A DNA stretch of 64,000 bases from Oryctolagus cuniculus (GCF_964237555.1 NC_091442.1:54906011-54970010); one strand, 5' to 3'. Positions 1-10,969 are shown, counted from the first letter of the stretch. Numbers and translations: made by a program. The notes: generated by a model from the letters alone, not told the origin.

Positions 1-290
1 TCATTTGGTCACTATAACAAAATACCCGAGGCACCTAACTTATAAATGGAAAAGGTTTCTTTGACTCAGTTTTGGAGGTTCAAGCCCCAAATTGGCCTCT
101 CGTGAGGACCATGGATGGCAGTGGCAGAAGAAAGATCACACAGGCGGGGGGGGGGGGCAGGCTGGTCCCAGCTCAGGCTTTTGTGGGAACTATTGTCCTA
201 GGCCCCACCTCTTAGGTTTAAACCCCTGGGTGAGTTCAGGAGCCATTACCATAGTCAAGCCACAGCCAAGTGATCTCAGTTCATGAAACG
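1..290 (-). mobile_element. MaLR-type LTR relic (tentative)
   Basis: The block 'ctataacaaaataccc...cttataaa..gaaaaggtttctttgactcagttttggaggttc' and the later 'ggccccacctcttaggttt' resemble antisense non-coding LTR ends of the ERVL-MaLR group. It is strongly decayed, lacks any retroviral coding sequence, and is cut by the window edge. Confidence 0.4.
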
Positions 291-447
291 GCTCCCACAG
301 AAGAGCCTTTTCTCTGAAAGCAAAGAAGCCTTAGGATCTGCATCCCGGATTTCGTTCCTGTGTTCCTGAAGTTAGCAGGTGAGGCAGGCTGCTATTTGTG
401 TCCCACGCTCGTGGCTGAACCAGCGCTGTCTCTGCTGGATTTCCTAG

Positions 448-583
448 ACACGCCGTCTCAGCGCGTTCAGTTCATTCTTGGCACCGAGGACGACGAGGAG
501 CATGTGCCGCACGAGCTATTCACAGAGCTGGATGAGATCTGTGTGAAGGAAGGAGAGGACGCCGAGTGGAAGGAGACAGCCAG
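448..583 (+). CDS. SLC4A8: SLC4A8 exon, residues 93-138
   Basis: First exon in the window. It follows the acceptor ttcctag and ends at CAG/gtgaga. It enters in phase 1, because the G of the Asp-93 codon must lie in an upstream exon, and leaves with AG of Arg-138. It encodes the start of the conserved cytoplasmic domain, including F-I-L-G-T-E-D-D-E-E and F-T-E-L-D-E-I-C. The upstream reading frame from 360 is intronic and is not coding. Confidence 0.95.
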
Positions 584-948
584 GTGAGATGCCATCGAAA
601 AGAGCCTGGGTGGGCGGATGGGTCGTATCTCTTTCCGCAAGGGACAGACCTGCTTGCCCTTTCTTTCTTTTTGGGAGAAGCAGGGGCCTGATGCTCCAGG
701 GTCCCCCATGGGGGGTCTTGGTGTTGGTCTCTTTCTCATGCCATGCTAAAGGTCAACTGGTATAGAGAAGCCAGAACTTTCAGGAGGTTCTCTCTCCTTT
801 GTTTGGGGCCCAGAGCAAATTCATGGGCCATCTTGGTGTTATAGGTCTGGCTTAGAAGATGCCAAACAAAGCCAAATGGTTGGAACCTAGCCCTGCAGAC
901 ACAGTACAGGTCCTGAGTTTTCTGCAGGTGAGCGTTATGGTCATTTGG

Positions 949-1324
949 TTTTTTTTTGTTTTTTTTTTTTTGTTTTTTTTTTTTTTTTTGACAGGCAGAG
1001 TGGACAGTGAGAGAGAGAGACAGAGAGAAAGGTCTTCCTTTGCCGTTGGTTCACCCTCCAATGGCCGCCGCGGCCGGCGCGCTGCGGCCGGCGCACCGCG
1101 CTGATCCGATGGCAGGAGCCAGGAGCCAGGTGCTTTTCCTGGTCTCCCATGGGGTGCAGGGCCCAAGCACCTGGGCCATCCTCCACTGCACTCCCGGGCC
1201 ACAGCAGAGGGCTGGCCTGGAAGAGGGGCAACCGGGACAGAATCCGGCGCCCCGACCGGGACTAGAACCCGGTGTGCCGGCGCCGCTAGGCGGAGGATTA
1301 GCCTAGTGAGCCGCGGCGCCGGCC
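949..1324 (-). mobile_element. Young C-repeat SINE with target-site duplication
   Basis: Full length, antisense to SLC4A8: T tail 949-989, then the body to gcgccggcc. It is flanked by a perfect 10-bp duplication GGTCATTTGG (939-948 and 1325-1334). It carries a duplicated ggagcca that it shares with the copy at 28,189-28,550. Confidence 0.93.
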
Positions 1325-1944
1325 GGTCATTTGGGTTTTAATTCACTGGCAAGTGCCAGAGGTTTTGAGGTTTGAACTTCCTCTGGGACAGTTCAACCTC
1401 ACAGAGACTCTCGGGTGTATGGCCAGCCTGATACTGGACTTCCTGGGGTAGCTGACAGTCAACTCCCAGAAGAGCCCCCATATGAACCAGAGCTGTTTCT
1501 TGGCTCCTGATGTAACCGACCAGCGAGCCTCACGAATGACACAGAGCCGGGACCTCAGGGAAGAAGAAGGGTAACTAACACAGCAGAACTGCAGTTTTCA
1601 CTCACACAGCTGTCCTGATACCGCATTAAAAGGCAGTTAGTGTTTGTCATTCAGTCTTTGTAAACCTCTGCAGGTTACATAGGCACTGATAAAAAGGAAA
1701 ATATTGTCATTTTATTCACGTGACTTGTCAGTGTGTCCCAGTGATATATAGATTATATCTAGTTTTGATTGAATAGGTAATACATGCTAACTACAGAAAA
1801 TCAGAAAATAAAGATAAGCGAAAAGAAGAAAGTGAGAGGCTCCTTGTAATCCCACTGCTCCAGGGCTAATGAGGAGGGTACGATTTGGTGTCTTATACAC
1901 ACAGAAGCCAAGTGAAGCGCCTTTGATCTCTCGGTGTCAAGTAC
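1325..1944. other. Unique intronic sequence
   Basis: AT-rich intron without recognisable repeat or exon. A-rich patch at 1,796-1,835. Confidence 0.5.
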
Positions 1945-2165
1945 TGCAGAGAGGTCAGGTGGGAGGGCTGGAGACGCTCCTGGGATCTAGCACTGCGAAG
2001 TTAGTGATGGTTGTGTCAAAAGCAGTTCCACTGGGGAAGCCAAATTGCAAGGGGGCTAAGAAGTTTTTCTTTTTGAGAACTTCTAAGTGATAGGAGAAGA
2101 GAAGAAGGAGGCAGTAGATAAAGGGAGATCTGATACAGCCATCCACTCCGTTTCAGATTTCCTTT
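1945..2165. repeat. Ancient L2-like relic
   Basis: Similar over about 150 bases, same orientation, to 6,705-6,855 (shared cca..ttgcaagggg.ctaagaa.tttttctttt.gagaact.ctaagtga.a). The wording fits the inner 3' part of L2, but this needs RepeatMasker. Confidence 0.45.
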
Positions 2166-2181
2166 AAAGAAAGATGGGATT

Positions 2182-2490
2182 GAGGCAGGCATTTGACACA
2201 GGGTTACATGCCACTTGGGATTCCTGTGTCCCATACTAGAATGCCTGGGTTTGAGTTCTGGCTGTACGTCCAATTCCAGATACCTCCTACTTTTCACCCT
2301 GGGAGGCAGCAGGTGATGGTTCAAGTGCCTGGATCCCGTAGGTGGGAGACCAGGGTAGAGTTTTGGACTCTTGACTTCTGCCCAGCCCAGCCCTGGATGT
2401 TGTGGGTATTTGAGGAATGAACCAGTGGGTAGAAGATACCTGTCAGTCTGTCTCTCTGTCTTTCAAATAATAAATGAATATATTTTTAAA
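2182..2490 (+). mobile_element. Old C-repeat SINE
   Basis: Diverged head (catttgacacaggg), 'gggaggcagcaggtgatggttcaag' middle, CT-rich end and AT-rich tail. Sense orientation. Confidence 0.8.
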
Positions 2491-2686
2491 TGGAATTACT
2501 GTACTCAGTCTTGCACTGTTCTATACGTTTTTTCATTGGCCAACGTACATTGAACATTCGCTTTTACAATGTTCAGTATAACTTTCAGATGCTTTTCTCA
2601 GTGGCTGGTTTTAAAGATCTGTCTCTCTTGTCTTGGTTGTCTACCTCATTGTCTACCTTTGGCATCTGTATGTGTCATGCTTTCAG

Positions 2687-2847
2687 GTGGCTGAAGTTTG
2701 AAGAAGACGTTGAGGATGGGGGAGAGCGCTGGAGCAAGCCGTACGTGGCAACCCTGTCCTTGCACAGCCTCTTTGAGCTAAGGAGCTGCCTTATTAATGG
2801 AACCGTCCTCCTGGATATGCGTGCAAATAGCATAGAAGAGATTTCAG
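2687..2847 (+). CDS. SLC4A8: SLC4A8 exon, residues 138-192
   Basis: The acceptor is tttcag and the donor is TTTCAG/gtaagg. It completes Arg-138 and ends with the first base of Asp-192. It carries the SLC4 cytoplasmic block W-L-K-F-E-E-D-V-E and the A-T-L-S-L-H-S-L-F-E-L helix, which is nearly invariant across the family. Confidence 0.96.
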
Positions 2848-2894
2848 GTAAGGTCAGGTGAGGGAAAAGAGGCACTCTCGTGCCCATTAAGAAG

Positions 2895-2990
2895 TGCGCG
2901 GTTGTGTGTCCTTGGGCAAGCCACAGACCCTCCGCTGTCGGGTAGGTTTCCAGCCAACAGACAACTTTACCTGTTTCATGTGCTTGTTAT
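2895..2990 (+). repeat. MIR fragment (weak)
   Basis: gtgtccttgggcaagccacagaccctcc matches the MIR core; the rest is decayed. Confidence 0.4.
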
Positions 2991-3024
2991 GGAATTCAGA
3001 TGACCAGTCTTTAGACTTCCATTT

Positions 3025-3095
3025 GCCTTCTCATTTAGCGAGCATTTATTTGGTACCTACTGTGTGCTTGATGATGTGCCAGGCACAGGGAAATA
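3025..3095 (-). repeat. L2 3' end
   Basis: agcatttatttggtacctactgtgtgcttg..tgccaggcac is the classic antisense L2 end. Confidence 0.6.
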
Positions 3096-3142
3096 GGAAG
3101 AGTCTTCAAAAAGTGGAAAATGTGTTTTAAACCTAAACCAGG
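3096..3142 (+). repeat. Small inverted-repeat element, copy 1, left part
   Basis: agtcttcaaaaagtggaaaatg matches copies at 42,008-42,102 and 46,135-46,262 (minus). It is split by the SINE at 3,143-3,506; the right part is 3,507-3,576. Confidence 0.5.
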
Positions 3143-3506
3143 CCGGCGCCACGGCTCACTAGGCTAATCCTCTGCCTTGTGGTGCCAGCACACCGGGTTC
3201 TAGTCCCAGTCGGGGCGCCGGATTCTGTCCCGGTTGACCCTCTTCCAGGCCAGCTCTCTGCTGTGGCCCGGGAGTGCAGTGGAGGATGGCCCAAGTGCTT
3301 GGGCCCTGCACCCCATGGGAGTCCAGGAGAAGCACCTTGGCTCCTGCCTTCGGATCAGCGCGGTGTGCCGGCCACAGCGTGCCGGCCACGGCGGCCATTG
3401 GAGGGTGAAACAATGGCAAAGGAAGACCTTTCTCTCTGTCTCTCTCTCTCACTGTCCACTCTGCCTGTCAAAAAATAAAAATAAATAAAAAATAAATAAA
3501 ATAAAA
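3143..3506 (+). mobile_element. Young C-repeat SINE with target-site duplication
   Basis: Starts ggccggcgccacgg and ends in an AAATA-rich tail. Flanked by AAACCTAAACCAGG (about 3,129-3,142 and 3,506-3,519). Confidence 0.92.
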
Positions 3507-3576
3507 AACCTAAACCAGGCATAGGTTTCGAAAAGCATTTTGCACCAAAATAAATTTACGTTAACATTTTGATTTT
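3507..3576 (+). repeat. Small inverted-repeat element, copy 1, right part
   Basis: Contains the shared core gcataggttt...ttttgcaccaaaataaattta. Confidence 0.5.
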
Positions 3577-3925
3577 CGGCTGGCACCGCAGCTCACTTGG
3601 CTAATCCTCCACCTGCAGCACCGGCACCCTGGGTTCTAGTCCTGGTTGGGGTGCCGGTTCTGTCCTGGTTGCTCCTCTTCCAGTCCAACTCTCTGCTGTG
3701 GCCTGGGGCAGCAGTGGAGGATGGCCCAGGTCCTTGGGCCCTGTACCCGCATGGGAGACCAGGAGGAGGCACCTGGCTCCTGGCTTCGGATCGGCATAGC
3801 ATGCCGGCCGCAGTGCGCTGGCCATAGCAGCCACTTGGGGGGGTGAACCAACGGAAAAGGAAGATCTTTCTCTCTCTGTCTCTGTTTCTCTCTCACTGTC
3901 TAACTCTGCCTGTCCAAAAAAAAAA
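3577..3925 (+). mobile_element. C-repeat SINE
   Basis: Head cggctggcaccgcagctcactt, A10 tail; intermediate age with scattered substitutions. Confidence 0.9.
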
Positions 3926-4526
3926 TTGTTTTTCCACAAACTTTCTGAAGTCCCCTTGTTGAAATGAGACAGTTCCTGCCTTCTGGGAGTTCACCTGCTG
4001 GTGGGAAAGTAGCCCTAGGAGCAGCAGTTAAAGTAAGTGCAACTTGGAAATGTGCTTAGAGAAAGAAGCAGTTTGGCATTTTGCAAAGGAAAGAGTTGCA
4101 GAGAATGAAAGGTGTTAAAATACGACATCCAGGGCGGACAAGTCGCAGTGCACCCCTTTCCTCAGCACAATGTGAAAGGCAGAAATGTGTCCGGCCAGTG
4201 TCGATGTGATTGAGTATTTAGGGACCATGTTTTGGGAGCTAAGTTGGAAAAACACCTGGTTGCATATGGGGACTTCTCCTTCCAGCTGGCTCTGTTCAGC
4301 TGGACAGGTTAAAGATTTTTCCTGATCTTGCTCCATTTCAAGTACCCAGGAGAGGAGTCAGCACTGATGGGATCCTGGGTCCCCTCTTTTCCAAGAAGAT
4401 GCCCAGAAGTTCCACTGATTGCCTGGGAAAGATGGAACTCACTGGGGTCACATCCACAATTTGCTAACTTTTGGCTCCGTGGCTAAAGGAGAGACCCTTG
4501 TGTCAGGTAGAAGAACCCGTGACAGC

Positions 4527-4566
4527 TTTTCTTTTTATTTATTTTGAAAGAGTTACAGAGAGGGGT

Positions 4567-4604
<38 letters not shown>

Positions 4605-4860
4605 ATTGATTTTCCATTTTACTGCCCAGATGGCTTCAATGGCCGGTGCTGGGCCAGTCTGAAGCCAGGAACCAGGAGCTTTATCCAGGCCTTCCATGTG
4701 TGTGACAGGGGCCCAAATTTGACCATCCTCCGCTGCTCTTTAGCAGGCCATTCGCAAGGAGCAGGATCAGAAGTGGAGCAGCTGGGACACAAACCGGTGT
4801 CCATATGGGGTGCTGGCATCTCAAGCGGTAGCTTTACTTGCTTTGCCACAACACTGGCCC
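4527..4860 (-). mobile_element. Old C-repeat SINE, first of a three-copy stack
   Basis: Antisense; ends at acaacactggccc. A (GA)n run at 4,572-4,601 lies inside. The next copy sits directly against it. Confidence 0.85.
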
Positions 4861-4870
4861 CATCTTTTCT

Positions 4871-4879
4871 TTTCTTTTC

Positions 4880-4946
<67 letters not shown>

Positions 4947-5273
4947 ACAGGCAGAGTGGATAGTGAGAGAGAGAGACAGAGAGAAAGGTCTTCCTTTGCC
5001 GTTGGTTCACCCTCCAGTGGCCGCCGCGGCTGGCGCGCTGTGGCCGATGCACCGCACTGATCCGATGGTAGGAGCCAGGTGCTTCTCCTGGTCTCCCATG
5101 GGGTGCAGGGCCCAAGGACTTGGGCCACCCTCCACTGCACTCCCTGGCCACAGCAGAGAGCTGGCCTGGAAGAGGGGCAACTGGGACAGAATCCGGCGCC
5201 CCAACCGGGACTAGAACCCGGTGTGCCGGCGCCGCAAGGTGGAGGATTAGCCTAGTGAGCCGCGGCACCGGCC
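4871..5273 (-). mobile_element. Young C-repeat SINE with (CTTTT)n and T-rich tail
   Basis: A (CTTTT)n run and a T run of about 45 precede gacaggcagagtgg. The flanks share atcttttctttt on both sides. The T run is the longest in the window. Confidence 0.92.
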
Positions 5274-5287
5274 CTATCTTTTCTTTT

Positions 5288-5573
5288 TAAAAATATTATT
5301 TATTTGAAAGGCAGAATGACAGAGAAAGCAATCTTCCATCCACTGGTTCACTTCCCAAATGGCTACAACAGTCAGGGCTGCGCCAGACCAAAGCCAGGAG
5401 CTGAGAACTCTCCCCACGTCTCCCACATGGGTGGCAGGGACTCAAGTCCCGGCGCCATCACTGCCGCCTCCCAGGTGCATTAACAGGGAGCTGGATTGGG
5501 AAGCTGAGCAGCCAGGACACAAACTGGCACCCAGTATGGGCAGTCATCCCAAGCAGGGGCTTAACCCCATATC
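5288..5573 (-). mobile_element. Old C-repeat SINE, third of the stack
   Basis: Antisense; the body reads through gccaggagctgagaactc and ggcttaacccc. Confidence 0.85.
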
Positions 5574-5679
5574 GCTTCAGCTTTTGAAACTGTTGATAAC
5601 TCTGTGTGAACAACAGGGAGCCGCTGGTGCGTGGGTGACAGTCAATCTTGCATATTCAGAATGTAGTGATGAAAGCGAT

Positions 5680-6170
5680 ACAGAAGGTGAGTTGGAGGGA
5701 GAAGTGGGCTGGGCTGATAGCAGTAGTTGCCTGTACCACGGGCAGTTGGCAGGAGGGAGTGGAAGGGAGGGCAGATGATGCCCCGTGAGGCTGCGGAAGT
5801 AGAATTAATGCAAACAGTTTGGCAGAATGGGGAGAATGAAAGAAAAAGAATTTAGGATTCTGAGTGTGGTTTTGTTTGTACTTAGTTCTGAAGGTTTGCG
5901 GGACGTCTCGATGGTGGTCTACTGGGTAATTGGAGCTGGCACTTAGAGGTGAGAGCTAGGCTAGGATATACTTTTAGGAGGTTACCAGTCCATAGGCAGC
6001 TGAGATTAGGAAAGGAGAAAAGATCAGAAGGCTGTGACAGAAACTGGGGAGCTACAGTGTTTAAAGGTGGCTTCTGATAGGTTGGAGTAAGGAAGACCGC
6101 CAAGGAGACTGAGGAGTGCTTGGGGAGGTTGGAGGAGACTGGGGAATGGTCATGAAATCTGTGTTTGCTT
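5680..6170. repeat. Possible L2-like relic
   Basis: Purine-rich text resembling inner L2 (gatcagaaggctgtgac; gcttggggaggttggaggag). Weak. Confidence 0.25.
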
Positions 6171-6179
6171 CCTATGGCT

Positions 6180-6625
6180 TCCCACATGCACGGTCAGTTA
6201 AAAGGACAGAAGTTGTTTTTTTTCTCTTTCTCTTATAGTTCTGGAAGCCAGAAGTTCAAAATCAGAGTATTGCCAGGGCCTTACTCTCTCTGAAAACTCT
6301 AGGGAGAATTATTCCTTGATTCTTTCAGCTTCTCGTTTCTGGGGCCCTCCGTGTTCTTGGTTTTGGGCTGCATAACTCTAATCTTGGCCTCTGTCTTCAC
6401 ATGCACTTCTAAGTTTCTCCTGTGTGTCTTTTTTTTTTTTTTCAAGGATATTTTTTCTTGGATTTAGAGCTTACCCCAATAATCCAGGAAGATCTTATCT
6501 TGAGATCCTTGACTTAATTACATCTGCAAAGACCCTTTTTTACAAATAAAATCACATGCACAGGTTCTGGGGGAGGTTGGGTCATAGACACATCTCTTGG
6601 AGGCCACCATTCAGCTAACTGTAAA
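6180..6625. repeat. Ancient mammalian interspersed repeat, family not named
   Basis: gttctggaagccagaagttcaaaatc and ataatccaggaagatctta..cttgagatccttgacttaattacatctgcaaagaccc form a block that recurs in mammalian genomes. I cannot assign it safely without a library. Confidence 0.45.
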
Positions 6626-6704
6626 AGCCAAGAGAAGAGATGTTGCTGTACCAGTGTCAGAAGCTGCAGAGGAGACAGGTCAGATGAGCACTGGAACCAC
6701 CCAC

Positions 6705-6855
6705 TGGATTAGCAGCTAGGACATTAGTGATGGCTTTTTCCAAAGAAGCTCCGTGGGGGCAGTCAAATTGCAAAGGGCTAAGACATTTTTCTTTCGAGAA
6801 CTATTAGGTGACAAGAGAAAACAACAAGGAGGGAGTAGATGGAGGGGGATCTGAG
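6705..6855. repeat. Ancient L2-like relic, partner of 1,945-2,165
   Basis: gctccgtgggggcagtcaaattgcaaagggctaag parallels the first copy. Confidence 0.45.
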
Positions 6856-7117
6856 ATGGCCCCTGGGGTGGGAGTTCCTGAACCATGATTATAGAATGGA
6901 AGGGTGGAATCAAAGAAACAGAAATATGTATCTTTGACATGAATGTGGAGTAGATTTTCCTCACTGATTGCTTCTAGCATTTGGATAGCCATGGGTGAAG
7001 CTAGAAATTGACAATAGGTTGAGGTTTGGGGAGAGGTATGTAGGATTGAAGTAAAATGATCATGGGTCTCATATCGGATAGCTGATGCTTTCATAACGTT
7101 GGTGATAAGGACAGGTG

Positions 7118-7290
7118 ATCCGTATCATCTGATTTTCCACAGCAGTCTTCTAAGATGGGGTGATTATGTTAGCTCCAAATTACAGATGAGGAGACTGAGT
7201 TTAAGAGAAATTACTTACCTTGCCCAAGATCGCATAGCCAGAAAGTTAGAGAACTGGGATGGAATGTGGGCCTGTAGCTCCAAGGCCCCT
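7118..7290 (-). repeat. MIR
   Basis: attacagatgaggagactgag...ttaccttgcccaagatcgcatagc is an antisense MIR core. Confidence 0.8.
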
Positions 7291-7477
7291 CGTGTTAGCT
7301 GCTGTGCCCACTGCCTCTCAGCGTCAGGTACTGGGATTTTTCTCCCCCTCAACTCTGTTGGTCTGGAAAGGTTAAAGACATGTCTGGTGGTAATTGGGGT
7401 GAGCAGCCAGTTAATTATTCTTTTAGGTTCCACTTTCAAGTAGCTATTTGGTGTTCTTCAGTAATAGTTCCTATTTA

Positions 7478-7768
7478 GTTATGAGAGAGAGAGAGAGAGG
7501 GAGGGAGGGAGGCAGGCAGGGAGGATGCAGGCAAGCACTCCCATGTGCTAGTTTACTCCTCAAAGCCCACAGTAGCCAGGGCTGAATCCAGGAGCTGGGA
7601 ATTCAGTCTAGGTCTCCTGCGTGGGAGAAGCAAACCCAGAAGCCACCGCCACTGTCTCCCAGGGAGGGAAGTCAGAGTCAGCAGGTGGATCCGAGTGGAA
7701 ACCCAGGTGCTCTGACATAGGGCACAGGCATCTAAGCCAGAGTCTTACCTGCTAGGCTAGTGCCTGCC
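7478..7768 (-). mobile_element. Old C-repeat SINE
   Basis: Purine-rich (GA/GGGA) tail side, body to gctagtgcctgccc. Confidence 0.8.
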
Positions 7769-7854
7769 CCTCTGTTCCTCTTGATAACTACACCAATGCG
7801 AAAATTTTGGCGGAAGAGACTGTGGGGGAAGTCTGGCAGATGACAAAGAAGGTA

Positions 7855-8040
7855 ATAATACGGGCTTTCAAGTTAGTCCTGGGTGTGAGTCCTAGCTCTG
7901 CAACTTATTAGATGTGCAACCTTGGGGAATTTTGTAGGACTTAGGCCCTCCTTTCCTCATCTGTAAAAATTGTTTTAATAAAATTTATTTCTCGAGGTTA
8001 TAAGGATTAGACTAGATAATATATGTAAGTTTTGCAGTGT
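7855..8040 (+). repeat. MIR
   Basis: gtcctagctctgcaacttattagatgtgcaaccttggg...ctcatctgtaaaaat. Confidence 0.85.
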
Positions 8041-8244
8041 AGTTTCCGGCACATATTACATGCTTAATAGTTTCAATTCATAATCACATGAACAAGGTGT
8101 GACTTCCTGCAGCCATGGTCTCAACGAGCTCTTGCAGACCCTGGAGCTGAGCGGCGTCCCCTGCCTCTCGCCCCACCCCCAGCCCCAGGCCCACACCGAG
8201 GTGGCCTTTGTGATTGCGCGTTCACACGAGTGCCTGCTTTGCAG

Positions 8245-8433
8245 ACCTGATCCTGGACCAGCAGGAACTGTTCAGTGACCTGAGCGACAGCATGCGGGTG
8301 AAGGTGCGGGACGCCCTCCTCAAGAAGCACCACCATCAGAACGAGAAGAAGAGAAGCAACCTCATTCCCATCGTGCGCTCCTTCGCCGAGGCCGGCAAGA
8401 GGCAGTCTGACCCGCATTCGATGGATAGGCACG
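8245..8433 (+). CDS. SLC4A8: SLC4A8 exon, residues 192-255
   Basis: The acceptor is tttgcag and the donor is CACG/gtgagc. It encodes L-I-L-D-Q-Q-E-L-F, a paralogue-specific segment, then the basic and histidine-rich K-K-H-H-H-Q-N-E-K-K and I-V-R-S-F-A-E. Codon third positions are GC-rich. Extension past 8433 reads into the intron and is not supported. Confidence 0.96.
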
Positions 8434-9385
8434 GTGAGCTCACTCGGCACAGCTGCTGTCTCCATTAATGGGCCGCATGGGGACTGGCAGGAGGTGCTGC
8501 GTCACTAGGAAGTAGGGGCTGTATTTGTCAAACGTATTTCTGTGTCCGTTTAAGCCATCTGGTGACTGGTGAGATGTTAGGGGCACTGGTGCCCGTCTTT
8601 CTTGTGGCGCTAGATCTCTGAGGACCCAAAATAAGGACTTGTTCCCAAGAACTGATGTGGCTGTTGGTAGGTAGCCACACTGGGGATAAGGAGGGACCAG
8701 AGAGGGTCAACTGGAGCATTCTGGGAGTAAGCAAACGTTGTAGACCAGGGAGGCCAAACACTGTAGTGTAGGCTCTTGGGTCACTCGTAGGCTCATCATT
8801 CTGGTTTTACCCCATGAAAAGTGGGTGACAGTGGGCAGTCTACTAAACCTCTTTCAGGTCCACTCTCACTTGTAAAGGAAGGGTAGCAAACAGACCTAAT
8901 CCCTAAGTTTATTGTGAGGCTCCAATGAGTGAAGCCAGGTGAAGCCCGAGCTAGTGCAGGGTGGGAGGCGGACACTCAGTGAGTTTCAGCTGCTGATTGG
9001 TTCCCCTTTCCGTGGCCAGGCGGGTGCTCATCTGTGGTCTCCTGGCCACCACATGTGCTGCATCACGGTGTGCAGGACACCTGCCTGGACTCCATATTGT
9101 GAACAGGTTTTCCACTGGGGCCTATTGTCCGTGCCTCTGGTTAAGGATTAGCGCCTTACTACAAAAATCATAAAAGAGGGTTATAAATGTGTTAGGAAGA
9201 AGGGTCCCAAGTTATCAGACCTTACCACTGAGGGGTAGGCAAGGAGCTAGGTGTGGCTTCATAGGCATCTTCTCCAAGTAGGCTCAGCAGAAGACATAGC
9301 CAAATGGAGATGGGTGGCTGGTGGGGAACTGCTGGGGGTGGGGGAGGGCAGTGACTCAGGATTCTGCTTGTTTTTCTCCAATTAG
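8434..9385. other. Intron, mostly unique; probable MIR relic at 8,775-8,960
   Basis: The MIR-like part reads gtaggctcatcattctggttttacc...aaacctctttcagg...cttgtaaagg. Nothing else recognised. Confidence 0.4.
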
Positions 9386-9477
9386 GTCAAACTGTGTCTC
9401 CTCAGTCTGTCCCAACTACACATCTCGAAGTGAAAAATGGAGTGAATTGCGAACACAGCCCTGTGGATTTAAGCAAG
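9386..9477 (+). CDS. SLC4A8: SLC4A8 exon, residues 255-285
   Basis: Short exon (92 nt) from acceptor ccaattag to donor AGCAAG/gtgagc. It encodes the variable linker T-V-S-P-Q-S-V-P-T-T and the segment ending V-D-L-S-K. SLC4A7 carries longer splice inserts in this region; this exon has only the short SLC4A8-type linker. It leaves in phase 0. Confidence 0.95.
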
Positions 9478-9965
9478 GTGAGCAGAGATGTGGGAAGTTG
9501 GCTTCTAGGCCTCCGTCTATCTCCAGTGAGCACGGAGTCGCCTTGCTGGAACCCGGGTGAGCTTCAGTGTTTCGGAGCCTCCCTCCACAGAGCAGGGCAT
9601 CTTCTGCAGGAAGCGAGGCCCCGTGCTCCTGTGCTCTGCCTCCTGGCTGGGCAGGGCCAACTCCTCGGAGCGTGCTTCCAGATCCAACGTGTTGACATGC
9701 TAGACGCACGTGCCAGCCCACGCCGCCTTCCGGTTCTTCTGTCAGTTTTGGTACCTGCTCTCCTGTACCTCCTCTCACCCTCCAAAGGTTTTGCAGAGTA
9801 GTGTTTTTGCTGCTGTCTCCTAAACTCCTGAGGCCTGTGCCTGGGGTCCCCGAGGCCGAGGGCAGTAGCAGAGCCACACAGCATCTCTGCCCCAAGCCCT
9901 CGTCTCCCTGCCTACAGCCTCTCCTCTCTCCTGTCCACTCGCGCACGATGCTGTCTTTTTTATTT

Positions 9966-10216
9966 TGTTAAAGATTTATTTATTTGAAAAGCACAGTTAC
10001 AGAGAGAGAAATTGAGAGACAGACAGACAGACAGACATGTCTTACATCCACTGGTTCACTCCCCAAATGGCCAAGGCTGGGCCAGGCCAGAGCCAGGAGC
10101 TTCTTTTGGGTTTCCCCATGTGGGTGGCAGGGGCCCAAGCTCTTGGCCATCTTTGGCTGCTTTTTCCAGGCCATTAGCAGGGAGCTGGATCGGAAGTGGC
10201 ACAGCCAGGACTTGAA
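9966..10216 (-). mobile_element. C-repeat SINE, head missing
   Basis: Antisense; contains (GACA)n near 10,015-10,036. It stops after cagccaggacttgaa, so about 60 bases of the element's 5' head are absent. Confidence 0.85.
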
Positions 10217-10271
10217 TTTTAAATTATACATTTAAAAAATAAATACAAATAAATAAATATCTATTTAAAGT

Positions 10272-10588
10272 CTTTTTTTTTTTTTTTTACTTGAAAGACA
10301 GAGTTAGAGAGAGAGAGGAGAGAGGGAGAGATCTTCCATCTGCTTGTTCGCGCCCCAAATGGCCACAATGTCCAGGACTTGGTCAGGCCAAAGCCAGAAG
10401 CCAGGAGCTTCTTCTTGGTCTCCCACGCAGGTGCAGGGGCCTGAGCACTTGGGCCATCCTCCGCTGCTTTCCCAGGTACTTTAACAGGGAGCTGGATCAG
10501 AGGTGGAGCAGCCAGGACTGGAGCTGGCACCCATATGGGATGCCGGCATTGCAGGTGGCGGCTTAACTTACTACACAATGCCAGCCCC
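10272..10588 (-). mobile_element. C-repeat SINE
   Basis: T17 tail, body to acaatgccagcccc. Confidence 0.9.
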
Positions 10589-10597
10589 AAAATAAAT

Positions 10598-10632
10598 CTT
10601 TTTTTTTAATTTTTTTCTTTGACGGGCAGAGT

Positions 10633-10674
<42 letters not shown>

Positions 10675-10969
10675 AAGGTCTTCCTTTTTCTGTTGGTTCA
10701 CCCCCCACAAGTGGCCACTACGGCTGGTGCGTTGCCGCCGGCATGCTGCACCGATCCGAAGCCAGGAACCAGATGCTTCCTCCTGGTCTCCCAAGCGAGT
10801 GCAGGGCCCAAGCACTTGAGCCATCCTCCACTGCCTCCCGGGCCACAGCAGAGAGCTGGACTGGAAGAGGGGCAACCAGGACAGAATCCGGCACCCTAAC
10901 TGGGACTAGAACCCCGGGGTGCCAGCGCTGCAAGCGGAGGATTAGCCAAGTGAGCCATGGCGCCAGCCA
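10598..10969 (-). mobile_element. Younger C-repeat SINE
   Basis: gacgggcagagttagacagtgag then (GA)n; ends gccatggcgccagcc. Only nine bases separate it from the previous copy. Confidence 0.9.

Noticed and set aside
360..447. Upstream extension of the first exon to a Met at 360
   Set aside because: The acceptor ttcctag at 441-447 matches the known exon border, and the upstream codons have no similarity to SLC4A8.
949..1324. tRNA gene
   Set aside because: The A- and B-box-like words belong to the tRNA-derived head of the SINE. No cloverleaf or 3' end of a real tRNA is present.
4602..5268. ORFs of 144-173 codons on both strands
   Set aside because: They lie within C repeats. The same protein words (such as G-L-P-L-P-L-V-H-P-P) recur in every young copy in the window.
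9416..9946. 176-codon minus-strand ORF
   Set aside because: It overlaps a coding exon antisense and intron, with low-complexity composition and no family motif.
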